A DNA stretch of 38,988 bases from a virus: the IMG/VR virus record IMGVR_UViG_3300013372_001846, positions 1-38,988 of that record. One strand, given 5' to 3'. The position numbers and the translations under genes were made by a program. Below are positions 7,596 to 16,348 of the stretch, one piece after another (position 1 is the stretch's first letter; each line of letters opens with the position of its first letter). Below the pieces are notes generated by a model. That model was not told the origin of the DNA, did not search any database, and worked only from the letters and a program-made list of their open reading frames with translations.

Positions 7596-10385
7596 TTATC
7601 TCCAAACATCTAAGTTAACAATATGTTTAATAGTTATCATGCGCCAATCTGATTTTATATTTCCTCTGATTATAACCCATGTTCCTTCTTTTAATTCTTC
7701 TGCTAGTTGTTTGCCACCTAGTGTTTCATAATCTGTATGTCCAACCATACACAGAATTGAATCAGTATCATCTTCAACTATAAGTTTTAAATAAAATTGA
7801 TCTTTATCTACTTTACTCCCTCTTTTAGTTACAGCTTGATAATCATTCCTATCTCTTAAATCTCTTGTTATAATCTTACCAATTAATATATATTCACCTT
7901 TACCTTCAATATCTTTTATAAATGCAGGCTTTTTATCTAATCCATATGATACTGGGTCACTATATAAATTACCCCATTTTTCTTTGCAAGGAAACAATAT
8001 ATCAAAATCAGTAATAGGATCAACAAGTTTATTCATAACTGCTTTAGTTGGTGCTTTACCAATATTTCTATCTGATATAATCTTTTTTGCTTTTGATACT
8101 CCCAATCCTTTTATGTTTGTTAATCCCCCTAATAGTTTACCATTTGAAACAGTCCAATTAACATCTGATTCATCAGGATCAACAGCTATATATTCAAATC
8201 CTTCATTCTCAACAAAATCTCTTAATAGTCTAATTGCTGAATCTACACTTCTAGCATTATTAAGATTTGCTACAGCAAACTCAAGCGGATAATTAGCTTT
8301 AAACCAAGCAGTCCAATAGCTAACTAATCCATAAGATACTGCATGTGATTTATTGAATGTCCAAGAACCAGTTGCTGCTATATCATGCCATAGCAATTCT
8401 GCATCACTTTGGCTTACTTTATTTTCTAATGCTCCAGCAATAAACTTTTCTTTGAACTTGCTAAAAAATTCATCACCTAAAGATTTAGATGCTGCCTTTC
8501 TTAGATTGGATACATCTTCCCAAGACATTCCTCCAATCTCTTTTGCCATACTCATCATTTGTTCTTGATATACTACAATACCCATAGTGCTACCAGTTAT
8601 TTTCCTATGTGTTTCTGATCTGTATATTGGTTGTTCTTTACCAGTTTTATATTTAATATATCTACCAGTACCACCAGAGTTAAGTGCACCAGGTCTAGCA
8701 AGAGCAGTAATTGCTACTATATCATCAAATACATGAACACCCATTTGTTTTGTAATGATTCTTAAAGCCTGACCCTCAAATTGAAATATACCATTTAATC
8801 TCATGCTATTAAATAACCTAAATGTTTTGAAATCATCTAATGGTATTTTATATACATCTGATACTGGCATATGAATCATATTACATACATCTTCAAGTAT
8901 TGATAATGTTCTTAAACCAAGAACATCTATTTTTAACAAATCAATATACTCAGCATCTTTCTTATCCATCATGATTACACCTTCTCTTACATTCACTCCA
9001 GAGTAATCAGTTAATGGTTTATTACTTACAATTATACCAGCAGCATGTTTACCAGCATGACTAGCATGATTTTCAATTTCTGATACAAGTGACATTGCTG
9101 GGTATTTTTCAATAAAGGTTTTACCAACATCTGTTCCTTCAAGTGTATCAGATATACATTGTGCTGCTCTAGCATCTCCACCACTTCTTTCAATTATTGA
9201 ATCTTTTAATTCAGTAGTTTCAAAAGGTGGTATATTAAGTGCCATAGCAAATTCACCTATAGCATATTTTGCTTTAAACCTATTAATATTTGCTAATGAT
9301 GCTACATTACTTTCACCATATTTATTTATAAGATATTTGATAACAATATCTCTTTTCGTATCTGGAAAATCAATATCTATATCAGGCAAATCAAAGCGGT
9401 TAATATCAATAAATCTTTCAAAAATTAAATCATGCTCAAGTGGATCAATTTCAGTTATATCCAATAAATAGCATACAAGACTACCAGCAGAAGAGCCACG
9501 ACTTGGACCAACTAATATACCTTGCCTTTTAGCATACTTAATCATATCAGATACTATCATGAAATAATCTTCATAGCCTTTTGATTTGATCAAATCTATT
9601 TCATAATTATATCTATCATTGTATTTTTTATCATTTAACAAATCTATTTTACTACTTTTAATACACATAGAAACAATATTGTCTCTACCTGTATACTTTA
9701 CCATATCAGCTTTTTCCAAATTAGCATTACACTCTTCTGCTACCAAATGAGTGTTAAGCATAGAAGCATATCCAAAATAAGCAGTAACTTCTTCTTCTGA
9801 TAATACGTGCAATGGGTCACAATCAGTTTCAAATGAATATGATCTTCCATCTCCTCTTTTTGATGATCCTGCCATTAACTCATATACATCTCTATCAGAC
9901 TGTTTCATAAATCTATTGTCATCAATATACACAGATTCACTTGATTTAATTTTGTCAGGTGTATTAAAATTGATAGCAGTATAATCGAATTCCAAATCAG
10001 AAGTATCATTACCATTAATTTTTATAATATTATCAGATATGTTATTGAAATCATTTACAGATATTCTAGGTATATAATAAAATTGTTCCCAAGCTAAACT
10101 TGTTAGTTTGTAAATTTCCTTTAATCCATCATTATTCCTAGCAAGTAATATAACCGCTTTACCTTTATATTCAAAACGCTCCTTAAGGTGTTCTACAACC
10201 GTTAATCGCACTCCTAGTATAGCTTTCTTCCCTACTTTTTCCATAGCCTTTACAAAAGGTATATGACCATAAGTATTATTATCATCTGCAATACCTATTG
10301 AATCTCCATCTAATTTAATTATTTCATTAATTGGAGCAAAAGCCTTTTTGAAACTAAATTCAGACCTTACTGCTAAGTGTATCAT
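7596..10385 (-). CDS. C-family DNA polymerase (DNA polymerase III alpha-like)
   Basis: A 929-residue replicative polymerase. The catalytic palm shows GPSRGSSAGSLVCYLL and the aspartate motif PDIDIDF around residues 335-340, then SHAGKHAAGIIVS and KIDVLGLRTLSI, which carries the third aspartate. Past the fingers there is a C-terminal OB-like segment (YILIGKIITRDLRD). It is shorter than E. coli DnaE (about 1160 residues), so the far C-terminal tau-binding part is probably absent. The N-terminal PHP domain is recognisable but eroded: HLHVHS of bacterial enzymes reads HLAVRS and TDHGNMYG reads ADDNNTYG, so metal ligands are lost. The start forms an ATGA overlap with the stop of the proofreading exonuclease gene, so the two are probably made together. 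Confidence 0.95.
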   Translation of the reverse strand: MIHLAVRSEFSFKKAFAPINEIIKLDGDSIGIADDNNTYGHIPFVKAMEKVGKKAILGVRLTVVEHLKERFEYKGKAVILLARNNDGLKEIYKLTSLAWEQFYYIPRISVNDFNNISDNIIKINGNDTSDLEFDYTAINFNTPDKIKSSESVYIDDNRFMKQSDRDVYELMAGSSKRGDGRSYSFETDCDPLHVLSEEEVTAYFGYASMLNTHLVAEECNANLEKADMVKYTGRDNIVSMCIKSSKIDLLNDKKYNDRYNYEIDLIKSKGYEDYFMIVSDMIKYAKRQGILVGPSRGSSAGSLVCYLLDITEIDPLEHDLIFERFIDINRFDLPDIDIDFPDTKRDIVIKYLINKYGESNVASLANINRFKAKYAIGEFAMALNIPPFETTELKDSIIERSGGDARAAQCISDTLEGTDVGKTFIEKYPAMSLVSEIENHASHAGKHAAGIIVSNKPLTDYSGVNVREGVIMMDKKDAEYIDLLKIDVLGLRTLSILEDVCNMIHMPVSDVYKIPLDDFKTFRLFNSMRLNGIFQFEGQALRIITKQMGVHVFDDIVAITALARPGALNSGGTGRYIKYKTGKEQPIYRSETHRKITGSTMGIVVYQEQMMSMAKEIGGMSWEDVSNLRKAASKSLGDEFFSKFKEKFIAGALENKVSQSDAELLWHDIAATGSWTFNKSHAVSYGLVSYWTAWFKANYPLEFAVANLNNARSVDSAIRLLRDFVENEGFEYIAVDPDESDVNWTVSNGKLLGGLTNIKGLGVSKAKKIISDRNIGKAPTKAVMNKLVDPITDFDILFPCKEKWGNLYSDPVSYGLDKKPAFIKDIEGKGEYILIGKIITRDLRDRNDYQAVTKRGSKVDKDQFYLKLIVEDDTDSILCMVGHTDYETLGGKQLAEELKEGTWVIIRGNIKSDWRMITIKHIVNLDVWR

Positions 10386-10933
10386 AATATAATATCCCCA
10401 CGTTTCATCATTTCAATAAAACATTCTGATTGAGCCATAACATCATTTTTTGCTCTATGTGCATTTAACAATTCTTTGTTGAATAAATATTTATATAACT
10501 TACCAAGATTTAATCTATAGCCTTCATAGTGTTTGCTTTTCTTAACAGTGCATATATCTTTTTTTGGCCATGGAAAATTTAATACTTTATCAATTCTCAT
10601 CAATTCATTACCTAACATATTTTTATCAAATGATAAATTATGGGCTGTAAATATATCAACTCCATTCATAAAATCAGCTATTTCTTCATATGCTTCTGGA
10701 AATGTTTTAGCACCAATTAAATCTTTATCTCTTATGCCAGTAATTTTTGTTATAATTTCAGGAAGTTCAATTGGTGGTTTTAAATACATTTCAAGCGTAT
10801 CCATTACTTCAGCATCTTCAGTGAATTTTAATAAAAATATTTCAATAATATATGGTTGCTCATTTACACCACAAGCACCAGGCTTTAGTAAACCAGTTGT
10901 TTCTGTATCAAATGCTACTATCTTTTTCAGCAT
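10382..10933 (-). CDS. DEDDh 3'-5' exonuclease (DnaQ-like proofreading subunit)
   Basis: A 183-residue exonuclease of the DnaQ/epsilon family. Exo I is FDTETTG (Asp9, Glu11), Exo II is TAHNLSFDKNML, and Exo III is HRAKNDVMA, with the His and Asp of the DEDDh class. It likely proofreads for the polymerase, whose ATG overlaps this gene's TGA. The ATG at 10933 is preferred because GGAG stands seven bases upstream; an in-frame TTG at 10939 has no such spacing. The first 26 bases overlap the end of the DUF3310 gene. The separate exonuclease fits the polymerase having lost PHP metal ligands. Confidence 0.93.
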   Translation of the reverse strand: MLKKIVAFDTETTGLLKPGACGVNEQPYIIEIFLLKFTEDAEVMDTLEMYLKPPIELPEIITKITGIRDKDLIGAKTFPEAYEEIADFMNGVDIFTAHNLSFDKNMLGNELMRIDKVLNFPWPKKDICTVKKSKHYEGYRLNLGKLYKYLFNKELLNAHRAKNDVMAQSECFIEMMKRGDIIL

Positions 10934-11132
10934 ACTCAAGCTCCAATAATATGTTTAATAAATGTATAGCTTTTTTAATATCAAGCTTACCATTTTTGTT
11001 TCTATGTCTAACAACATATTTTATAACACTTGCTTCTATAGCAGGTATTCCATTATGGTAGCAGAATTCAATTGGTTGTATTTTAAATCCTTTATAATGA
11101 TTACCATCTACTTGTTGTTGTAATGCACTCAT
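10908..11132 (-). CDS. DUF3310-family protein
   Basis: A 74-residue protein matching the DUF3310 pattern common in phages: HYKGFKIQPIEFCYHNG, then ASVIKYVVRHRNKNGKLDIKKA, then an aliphatic helix LLNILLELE. The function is unknown, although members are sometimes annotated as nucleotide kinases without proof. It begins inside the last bases of ThyX (ATGA-type overlap at 11129-11132) and ends inside the exonuclease gene, so it is part of the nucleotide/replication operon. Confidence 0.85.
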   Translation of the reverse strand: MSALQQQVDGNHYKGFKIQPIEFCYHNGIPAIEASVIKYVVRHRNKNGKLDIKKAIHLLNILLELEYAEKDSSI

Positions 11133-11875
11133 TTCATTGTTACTCCATTAATTGCTACTGGATTGGCTTGGTGTGTATTCAAATCCCATGCAATTTGTAT
11201 TGCTAATTTTTTAGTAGATGGTACTTTTACTGTAAAATCTTGAATTGGACATTCTGTATATCTAGGGAAACAGCATATACCACTATCAACACAAGCTACA
11301 TTAATCATATCAATTGCCCATGGATGAACTTTGGCAACTTCATTTCTCATTCTTTTGAATACTTCTTGATACTCACCTTGTGAGCGGTAACACAATCTTA
11401 CCTTAGCAGTTTCATGCATAGTTCTTAAATCAGTTCCAACTATTATACTTGTAAGAGTATCAATTGGTAGAACACCTCTAGCATCTTGAATTTGTATTCC
11501 TCCATCTATCATTTCTGAATATTTTTTAACAGAAGTTTCAACTGCTAAATCATACTCTTCACACATTCCTTCATTATAAAAATTAGCATCTCTAACATCT
11601 ACAGCTCTCATAGATTCTTGAGCATAATTTTGAGTTCTTGTTCTTGTTAACTGCTGAATGAATCCTCTGCTAACTTCTTTCAATTCAAATGTATATTTAG
11701 CAAATTCAAAAGATGATTTTATTGTATCTTTCATATAAGCATAATGTTCCATTTTTTTATCATATGGCCATGATATTATATCATCTAGTGAATTACTACC
11801 TTGCAATCTTGTATCTTTGGTATATAGCAATAATTCCAAAGCATGCTCTTGGTATCCAATTAATTTTACTTTCAT
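11129..11875 (-). CDS. thyX: Flavin-dependent thymidylate synthase ThyX
   Basis: A 248-residue enzyme converting dUMP to dTMP with methylene-tetrahydrofolate, FAD and NADPH. The ThyX signature is at residues 78-90 as RTRTQNYAQESMR; the usual RHR reads RTR, a variant I believe occurs in other phage members. DARGVLPIDTLTSI followed by GTDLRTMHE matches the family's second conserved region. The start codon overlaps the TGA of the flavoprotein gene (ATGA). Encoding it lets an AT-rich phage secure dTMP. The C-terminus is longer than in compact bacterial ThyX and carries several cysteines (CVDSGICCFPRYTEC), which may be a local metal or disulfide site, though this is uncertain. Confidence 0.92.
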   Translation of the reverse strand: MKVKLIGYQEHALELLLYTKDTRLQGSNSLDDIISWPYDKKMEHYAYMKDTIKSSFEFAKYTFELKEVSRGFIQQLTRTRTQNYAQESMRAVDVRDANFYNEGMCEEYDLAVETSVKKYSEMIDGGIQIQDARGVLPIDTLTSIIVGTDLRTMHETAKVRLCYRSQGEYQEVFKRMRNEVAKVHPWAIDMINVACVDSGICCFPRYTECPIQDFTVKVPSTKKLAIQIAWDLNTHQANPVAINGVTMK

Positions 11876-12765
11876 TTTATCACCCTATCATAATTTGATT
11901 GATTCATTAGTTTTTTAATTACTTGTATGTCTTTATATACATCATCCATTATTAAATTTCTCCATGTAGCAAATCTGCCAAGAGAGTAAATATTATTTTG
12001 AACAGTTGTTTTGAATATGAATTCTTTTCTTATTTCTTCATTCATTGGTGATATTTTACCATTTAGCTGTTCATCATTAAAGCAGATACATTCAGGACGC
12101 ATTAACATCATACCCATAGCCCATCTAACAGTGCTTACATCTTTTATTGTTATAGGATATATTGATTCGATAATTAATTCAGATTCACTTATAGATGCTC
12201 TATAAACCATTGTTTCAGGTGATGGAAAATATACTGTCATATTTATATCACAATCAACTAATTTATATTTTGTTACAAATATTCCTGAACTTCTTGTTTC
12301 AGTATTGATATATGTACCAAGCATATTGCTTAATACTTTTAAAGGGAGTGTGCTTATTTTGGGAGTCTGAATATCTGTAAATTCAGAATGTGATTCAATA
12401 TCTACATTATAGTAAATTCTATCATCAAGCATATCTTTTAGCATTGCATGAAAATTATCTGGAGCAACCCATCTATCAACAGTTTCTAATTTTGTGATTG
12501 ATCTTGCAGATAATGTATCAGACACTTTACGTGAATACATTGTTATTAATCGTGGACTTAATGGAACATCTTGTCCATCTAGTGAAATGCCTTTATATAC
12601 TTTGACTTTTTTGAATGGGATTCCTACTGCTTTGCCAATTTCATCTGAGCGAAATCTTAGAATTGCTTTGTGAGTTTCTTTGTTACCAAAAGGTTCAAAG
12701 ATAGTTGAATTTTGATTTAGGACAGCAGCTAAACAACCAGCCAGTCCTGCACCTAGTATTATCAT
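11872..12765 (-). CDS. FAD-binding oxidoreductase-like protein
   Basis: A 297-residue protein opening with a Rossmann dinucleotide motif, IILGAGLAGCLAA (GxGxxG), and ending with IYSLGRFATWRNLIMDDVY. That ending resembles the second FAD-contact region of UDP-galactopyranose mutase and amine-oxidase-type flavoproteins. The middle is unlike known enzymes, so the substrate is unknown. The ATG at 12765 is preceded by GGAG with six bases between; an in-frame TTG at 12777 overlaps that site and is less likely. Direct coupling to ThyX, itself FAD-dependent, suggests a role in flavin reduction or nucleotide chemistry, but this is inference. Confidence 0.8.
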   Translation of the reverse strand: MIILGAGLAGCLAAVLNQNSTIFEPFGNKETHKAILRFRSDEIGKAVGIPFKKVKVYKGISLDGQDVPLSPRLITMYSRKVSDTLSARSITKLETVDRWVAPDNFHAMLKDMLDDRIYYNVDIESHSEFTDIQTPKISTLPLKVLSNMLGTYINTETRSSGIFVTKYKLVDCDINMTVYFPSPETMVYRASISESELIIESIYPITIKDVSTVRWAMGMMLMRPECICFNDEQLNGKISPMNEEIRKEFIFKTTVQNNIYSLGRFATWRNLIMDDVYKDIQVIKKLMNQSNYDRVIK

Positions 12766-12824
12766 TTTAATCTCCAAATTTATAATTGTGGATAGTTTTA
12801 CTTCATATCCAGGAAGGGGGATGT

Positions 12825-12846
12825 TAGTCAGTTTTACACTTGACTA
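12825..12846 (-). terminator. Stem-loop downstream of the unknown gene, no T-run
   Basis: On the minus strand TAGTCA and TGACTA flank a ten-base loop that contains TGTAAAAC. It lies just after the stop at 12857 and before the flavoprotein gene. No T-tract follows, so it is a weak terminator, a processing site or an attenuator. The loop resembles those of the strong terminators at 18062, 19243 and 31511. Confidence 0.4.
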
Positions 12847-12856
12847 GGTGTTTTTA

Positions 12857-13426
12857 TTAGGTGTTATTTGCAACAATTTTGTTAGCAACACCTAAAATAC
12901 CTTTATACAATGAAGCGTGCTTCAATGTATTTTCAGTACCAATTTCTTTTAAGAATTCAACTAATTGATCTTCAGTAGCAGATGGGTTTTCACTAATCCA
13001 ATTAAAGATATCAGATGTTATGCTTGAACGTTCACCTTTTGATTCAGCTTTTGCTTTTTTATAGAAAGGCAAATCATTCTTTTTAGCCCACTGTCTAATG
13101 CTAGCTACAGATGAAAGTTCACTTACTTGTAAACGTTGTGCTAATTCAACAATAGCAGATTCAAATGTATCAGAATCAGTTAAATCTAAGCCATCAAGCA
13201 ATTCACTTAAAATTGAATCTTTTTCTTCTTTTGATACAACATGACCATCTTCAACCATGAATGCATTAAATAATCTATTTACATTTTTGAATGAAGCACC
13301 AGCTCCAATCATTGCAATTTTAATTGAATCAGGTTCTTTACCATCATTCATTGCAGATACAAATGCTTTCTTAATAGCAGCATCAACTACAGATGTTTCT
13401 TCAACTACAGTTTCTTCTTGTGACAT
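12857..13426 (-). CDS. Conserved-looking phage protein of unknown function
   Basis: A 189-residue acidic protein with AGGAAATTAAA before its ATG. The first 20 residues are Glu/Val/Thr-rich and probably unstructured. Two helical regions follow: one with DSIKIAMIGAGASFKNVNRL, and one with SVASIRQWAKKNDLPFYKK, which could be a helix-turn-helix. I do not recognise a named family. It has its own predicted promoter and a 5' hairpin in a leader of about 55 bases, unlike the tightly coupled genes around it. That arrangement suggests separate or stronger expression, perhaps as an abundant DNA-binding protein; this is inference. Confidence 0.75.
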   Translation of the reverse strand: MSQEETVVEETSVVDAAIKKAFVSAMNDGKEPDSIKIAMIGAGASFKNVNRLFNAFMVEDGHVVSKEEKDSILSELLDGLDLTDSDTFESAIVELAQRLQVSELSSVASIRQWAKKNDLPFYKKAKAESKGERSSITSDIFNWISENPSATEDQLVEFLKEIGTENTLKHASLYKGILGVANKIVANNT

Positions 13427-13444
13427 TTTAATTTCCTAATAATC

Positions 13445-13464
13445 GAGCCTTAACAGCGAGGCTC
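13445..13464 (-). promoter_or_regulatory. 5' leader hairpin upstream of the 12857-13426 gene
   Basis: GAGCCT and AGGCTC form a perfect six-pair, GC-rich stem with an eight-base loop, about 18 bases upstream of the start codon and downstream of a TATAAT box. It would sit in the 5' untranslated leader. It lacks a following T-run, so it is more likely an mRNA-stabilising or regulatory leader than a terminator of the helicase transcript. Confidence 0.5.
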
Positions 13465-13489
13465 TAACGCTTTTAAAATAGTAGGGTTA

Positions 13490-13518
13490 ATTATAACCTA
13501 TATAAAAATAAAAAGATA
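13490..13518 (-). promoter_or_regulatory. Candidate promoter, minus strand
   Basis: Reading the minus strand, TATAAT (13495-13490) sits inside the near-palindrome GGTTATAATTAACC, with a poor -35 TATCTT at 13518-13513 and 17 bases between. The same box recurs in front of the gene starting at 19984. It would drive the unknown protein and everything downstream to the ligase. Confidence 0.45.
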
Positions 13519-15093
13519 CTAATTATCTTCAAATTTATACTTTAAAATTTGAGGATATTTTTTTGTTGTATCAACTAATATTTTAATAGGCATAACAAGC
13601 AAATGCACTATCCCCATAGCATCTGCTGATGAATGTACATCTTCTGGTGTAATATCATAACGTCTTTTCATAATTGCTATTGCACGTTGTCTTGCATAAC
13701 CTTTATAATCTAAGCACCATAATTCAGTAAATATTTTCATTCCACATTCATATGAAACTTTAATGCTATCTGGTATATTTGGTTTGTGTTGTAGGTGATA
13801 AAAAATATTAGATACATTATACCATCTTTGTCTTTCTGCTATTATTTCATCTCCTTCAGAATATGTTGTTAACTTTGTTGCAAATTTAAATATGTATCCA
13901 CAACTATCACATATTTTAACACTAGGGTGCAATATAACATCACACTCTGGACAAGTCTTAGTTACTGCTTCTCCACCTCCTTCAACTTTATTTGATTTAT
14001 TTTTAATATGTACATCATTTACTGGTCCAAGTCTTTTTGTGTTACCAGCAAAATCTAATATTAGACAGTGATCTTTTCTATCACTTATTCTCAACCCTCT
14101 ACCTACTGTTTGTATGTGGAATACTGGAGATTCAGTTGGTCTTAATATAACAATTAAATCTATTTCTTCATCATCATAACCAGTAGTCAAAACATTAACA
14201 TTTACCAAAGCAGTATATGTTCCATCTCTATGAAGGTTTAATGTTTTTTCTCTACAAAATTCCATTTTGCTATGAATTAATCCAGTGGGTATTCCACTTT
14301 GTATAAGTTTTTCAGCTATATGTTCAGCATGACTGATATCAATAGCAAATATAAGCCACTTATTATAATTAGTGCCCACTTTGATGACTTCTTTGATTGC
14401 TGCATTTGTAATTTCCTCTGTATCATAAATTGATGACATTTCCTTTTCAATAAAATCTCCTGATCTAGTGTGTAACATTTCAGTATCAAACTCTAGTGTT
14501 GTCTGTAGTGTTTTTAATTTACATAAATGACCTTCTTGTATTAATCTATTGAAATTGTCCATTGATGTTAAGTCATAAACTAAAGTATCAAATAAGCAAT
14601 CATCTTGACCATAAATATAACCATCTCCTAATCTAAATGGAGTAGCAGTTAATCCACAATATATCTTACCAACTTCTTTGAAAAATGTATTATACATACT
14701 ATCATCTTTTTTGCTTATAAGATGACACTCATCAATAATTATCAAATCAAACTGTTTAAACAATTCTGGTTTTTTGTAAACTGATTGTATTCCTGCTACA
14801 GTAATATCTCTTATTGTTTTAGATTTACATGATGCTGAATACAGGCCTACTTCTTCACCTGAAAATCTTTCAATTGCTTTTTTATCTTGTAGTAATATTT
14901 CAGCAGTGTGACATAATACTAATGTTTTTGCATCCCAATTTTTTCTAACATAATCAATTAGCATACAAATTACTAATGATTTACCTGAACCTGTTGGCAT
15001 AGCAATAAGCGGATGTTTACCTGGATTTTTAGACATAAAGTCAATCACAGTATCATGTGCTTCTTGTTGATACCAACGTGGTGTAAATTTCAT
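13519..15093 (-). CDS. SF2 DNA/RNA helicase with zinc ribbon
   Basis: A 524-residue superfamily 2 helicase. Walker A is PTGSGKS at 33-39, the DEAD-type box is DECH at 121-124, motif III is TATP near 149, and motif VI is QTVGRGLR in the second RecA-like domain, together the RecQ/Ssl2-like DEAD/DEAH layout. After the helicase core, CPEC...CDSCGY forms a four-cysteine zinc ribbon. ATG 15093 is chosen over TTG 15117 because it overlaps the upstream TGA (ATGA) and AAAGGAA lies eight bases upstream. It is translationally coupled to the Cas4/RecB-like nuclease and probably unwinds DNA for replication or recombination. Confidence 0.9.
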   Translation of the reverse strand: MKFTPRWYQQEAHDTVIDFMSKNPGKHPLIAMPTGSGKSLVICMLIDYVRKNWDAKTLVLCHTAEILLQDKKAIERFSGEEVGLYSASCKSKTIRDITVAGIQSVYKKPELFKQFDLIIIDECHLISKKDDSMYNTFFKEVGKIYCGLTATPFRLGDGYIYGQDDCLFDTLVYDLTSMDNFNRLIQEGHLCKLKTLQTTLEFDTEMLHTRSGDFIEKEMSSIYDTEEITNAAIKEVIKVGTNYNKWLIFAIDISHAEHIAEKLIQSGIPTGLIHSKMEFCREKTLNLHRDGTYTALVNVNVLTTGYDDEEIDLIVILRPTESPVFHIQTVGRGLRISDRKDHCLILDFAGNTKRLGPVNDVHIKNKSNKVEGGGEAVTKTCPECDVILHPSVKICDSCGYIFKFATKLTTYSEGDEIIAERQRWYNVSNIFYHLQHKPNIPDSIKVSYECGMKIFTELWCLDYKGYARQRAIAIMKRRYDITPEDVHSSADAMGIVHLLVMPIKILVDTTKKYPQILKYKFEDN

Positions 15094-15896
15094 TTTAATG
15101 ATTCCTTTATTATCCAATGTTTACATCCTAATCTTTGCTGTTCTGTATTTATCAATTCAGATTTTAAAGAACAGGACCATTTACCATCATTTTCAATATC
15201 TGCATTATTACAAGTTCTGCAATTAATGGATATTGGTTTTTTATCTTGACATATACTTTTAGCACTACAGAACTTGCATGCAAACCAAGTTTTTTCCCCA
15301 ATTCTGTCAGGAATGAATTCAGATGTTAAAACATCAAACATCATGCTTTCAATTTCTTCAAATATAAATTTATTAGCCTTAATAACTTCTAAATAATATT
15401 CTGATGTATTCTTATTATAGACCATCAAAAGCCCGTTAGATAGGCTTAATTTCCCCATATATGCCTGCATCTGATAGTAATATCCCCTTTTACTTTTTCT
15501 ACAACCCTCCTTTTTAAGTTTGGTAAAATTTGAATCATTCATTGTTTTAAATTCAATTAAATAATCAATATTATCTATAGTTATAATTCCATCAATGTGT
15601 CCTAATACATGACCATGACACCCTATGATTTCTAATTGTTTAGAGTGTATTGAATATCCTGTATTCAATAATGAACACTCCATAAAATCTTCACCAATAA
15701 AACCAGTATCAAATATTCTTTGTAATCTATCATCAACAATTCTATCATATGCCCAGTGCAGATCATACCAGAATTTTCTTTTACATTCTTCACCAGCAGA
15801 AGAATATCCTATATGCGCACGATGTTCTGATATTTTTGTATGAGTTAATTCAGATAATATTTTTTCTGATATTGATTTTTCTGGTAATATTGACAT
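15090..15896 (-). CDS. Cas4/RecB-like PD-(D/E)XK nuclease with probable Fe-S cluster
   Basis: A 268-residue nuclease. The core reads GHIDG (Asp102), then EFKTM (Glu115, Lys117), then QMQAYM at 142-147, the standard PD-(D/E)XK plus Q-motif order of RecB/AddB/Cas4 nucleases. Cys38 near the N-terminus with Cys207, Cys210 and Cys216 match the four-cysteine iron-sulfur layout of Cas4 and AddB. A further C-terminal cysteine cluster (CRTC, then single Cys residues) may bind another metal. AAAGGATAACA precedes the ATG, and the stop is coupled to the helicase start. It is a likely end-processing partner of that helicase in phage recombination. There is no CRISPR array in the window, so this is not a Cas4 adaptation gene. 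Confidence 0.88.
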   Translation of the reverse strand: MSILPEKSISEKILSELTHTKISEHRAHIGYSSAGEECKRKFWYDLHWAYDRIVDDRLQRIFDTGFIGEDFMECSLLNTGYSIHSKQLEIIGCHGHVLGHIDGIITIDNIDYLIEFKTMNDSNFTKLKKEGCRKSKRGYYYQMQAYMGKLSLSNGLLMVYNKNTSEYYLEVIKANKFIFEEIESMMFDVLTSEFIPDRIGEKTWFACKFCSAKSICQDKKPISINCRTCNNADIENDGKWSCSLKSELINTEQQRLGCKHWIIKESLK

Positions 15897-16110
15897 TGTT
15901 ATCCTTTTTGAATGATTGTCTCATGAAATTAATATATATTTCACCATATTGAAAATTACTTTTTTTTCTTTGAATGTTCCACACATCATCTGATTCTCTT
16001 TTTCCAGGCAAGTGAAGTGTGGAAGATTTTTTATCTTGTCTTATTTTTTTTCTTTTTATGTTGTATTCTATAAAATATTGTGTTCTATCTTTACTAACAT
16101 AACACATCAT
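15850..16110 (-). CDS. Small basic hypothetical protein, uncertain
   Basis: An 86-residue open frame rich in Lys, Arg, Asn and Ile, starting at the ATG at 16110 inside the end of the preceding gene and running 47 bases into the nuclease gene. It fills an otherwise empty 200-base gap, and a stop-free frame of this length is not expected by chance in such AT-rich DNA. No good ribosome binding site is visible, and the C-terminus is low complexity (KINIRKNII). No family is recognised. It may be real but could also be a fortuitous frame. Confidence 0.42.
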   Translation of the reverse strand: MMCYVSKDRTQYFIEYNIKRKKIRQDKKSSTLHLPGKRESDDVWNIQRKKSNFQYGEIYINFMRQSFKKDNNVNITRKINIRKNII

Positions 16111-16345
16111 GGTGCACAATCAATATTAGTTCACAATCAGAATCACCTTTTCTAAATAATGTAATACCTTCACAACAAAATACTCCACTTTGATAACAAT
16201 GCTGTTCAGTTAAATATTCTTCATATTCTTCCAAATCCATATCTGTTATAGTATCATCATCTGTAATAAGCAGATATTCATCTGATCCTATTCCATGACC
16301 ATTTCTAATAGTTCCAATTTTTGTATATTTTAAATTAAGTGGCAT
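16094..16345 (-). CDS. Small acidic hypothetical protein
   Basis: An 83-residue acidic protein with GGAGATAGCAA directly before its ATG, the site overlapping the end of the exported-protein gene. It contains an Asp/Glu-rich stretch (DDDTITDMDLEEYEEY) and five cysteines in the C-terminal half. The fold resembles nothing I can name. Good start signals and tight spacing make it a real gene of the small-gene cluster at 16094-18045. Confidence 0.7.
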   Translation of the reverse strand: MPLNLKYTKIGTIRNGHGIGSDEYLLITDDDTITDMDLEEYEEYLTEQHCYQSGVFCCEGITLFRKGDSDCELILIVHHDVLC

Positions 16346-16348
16346 TTG

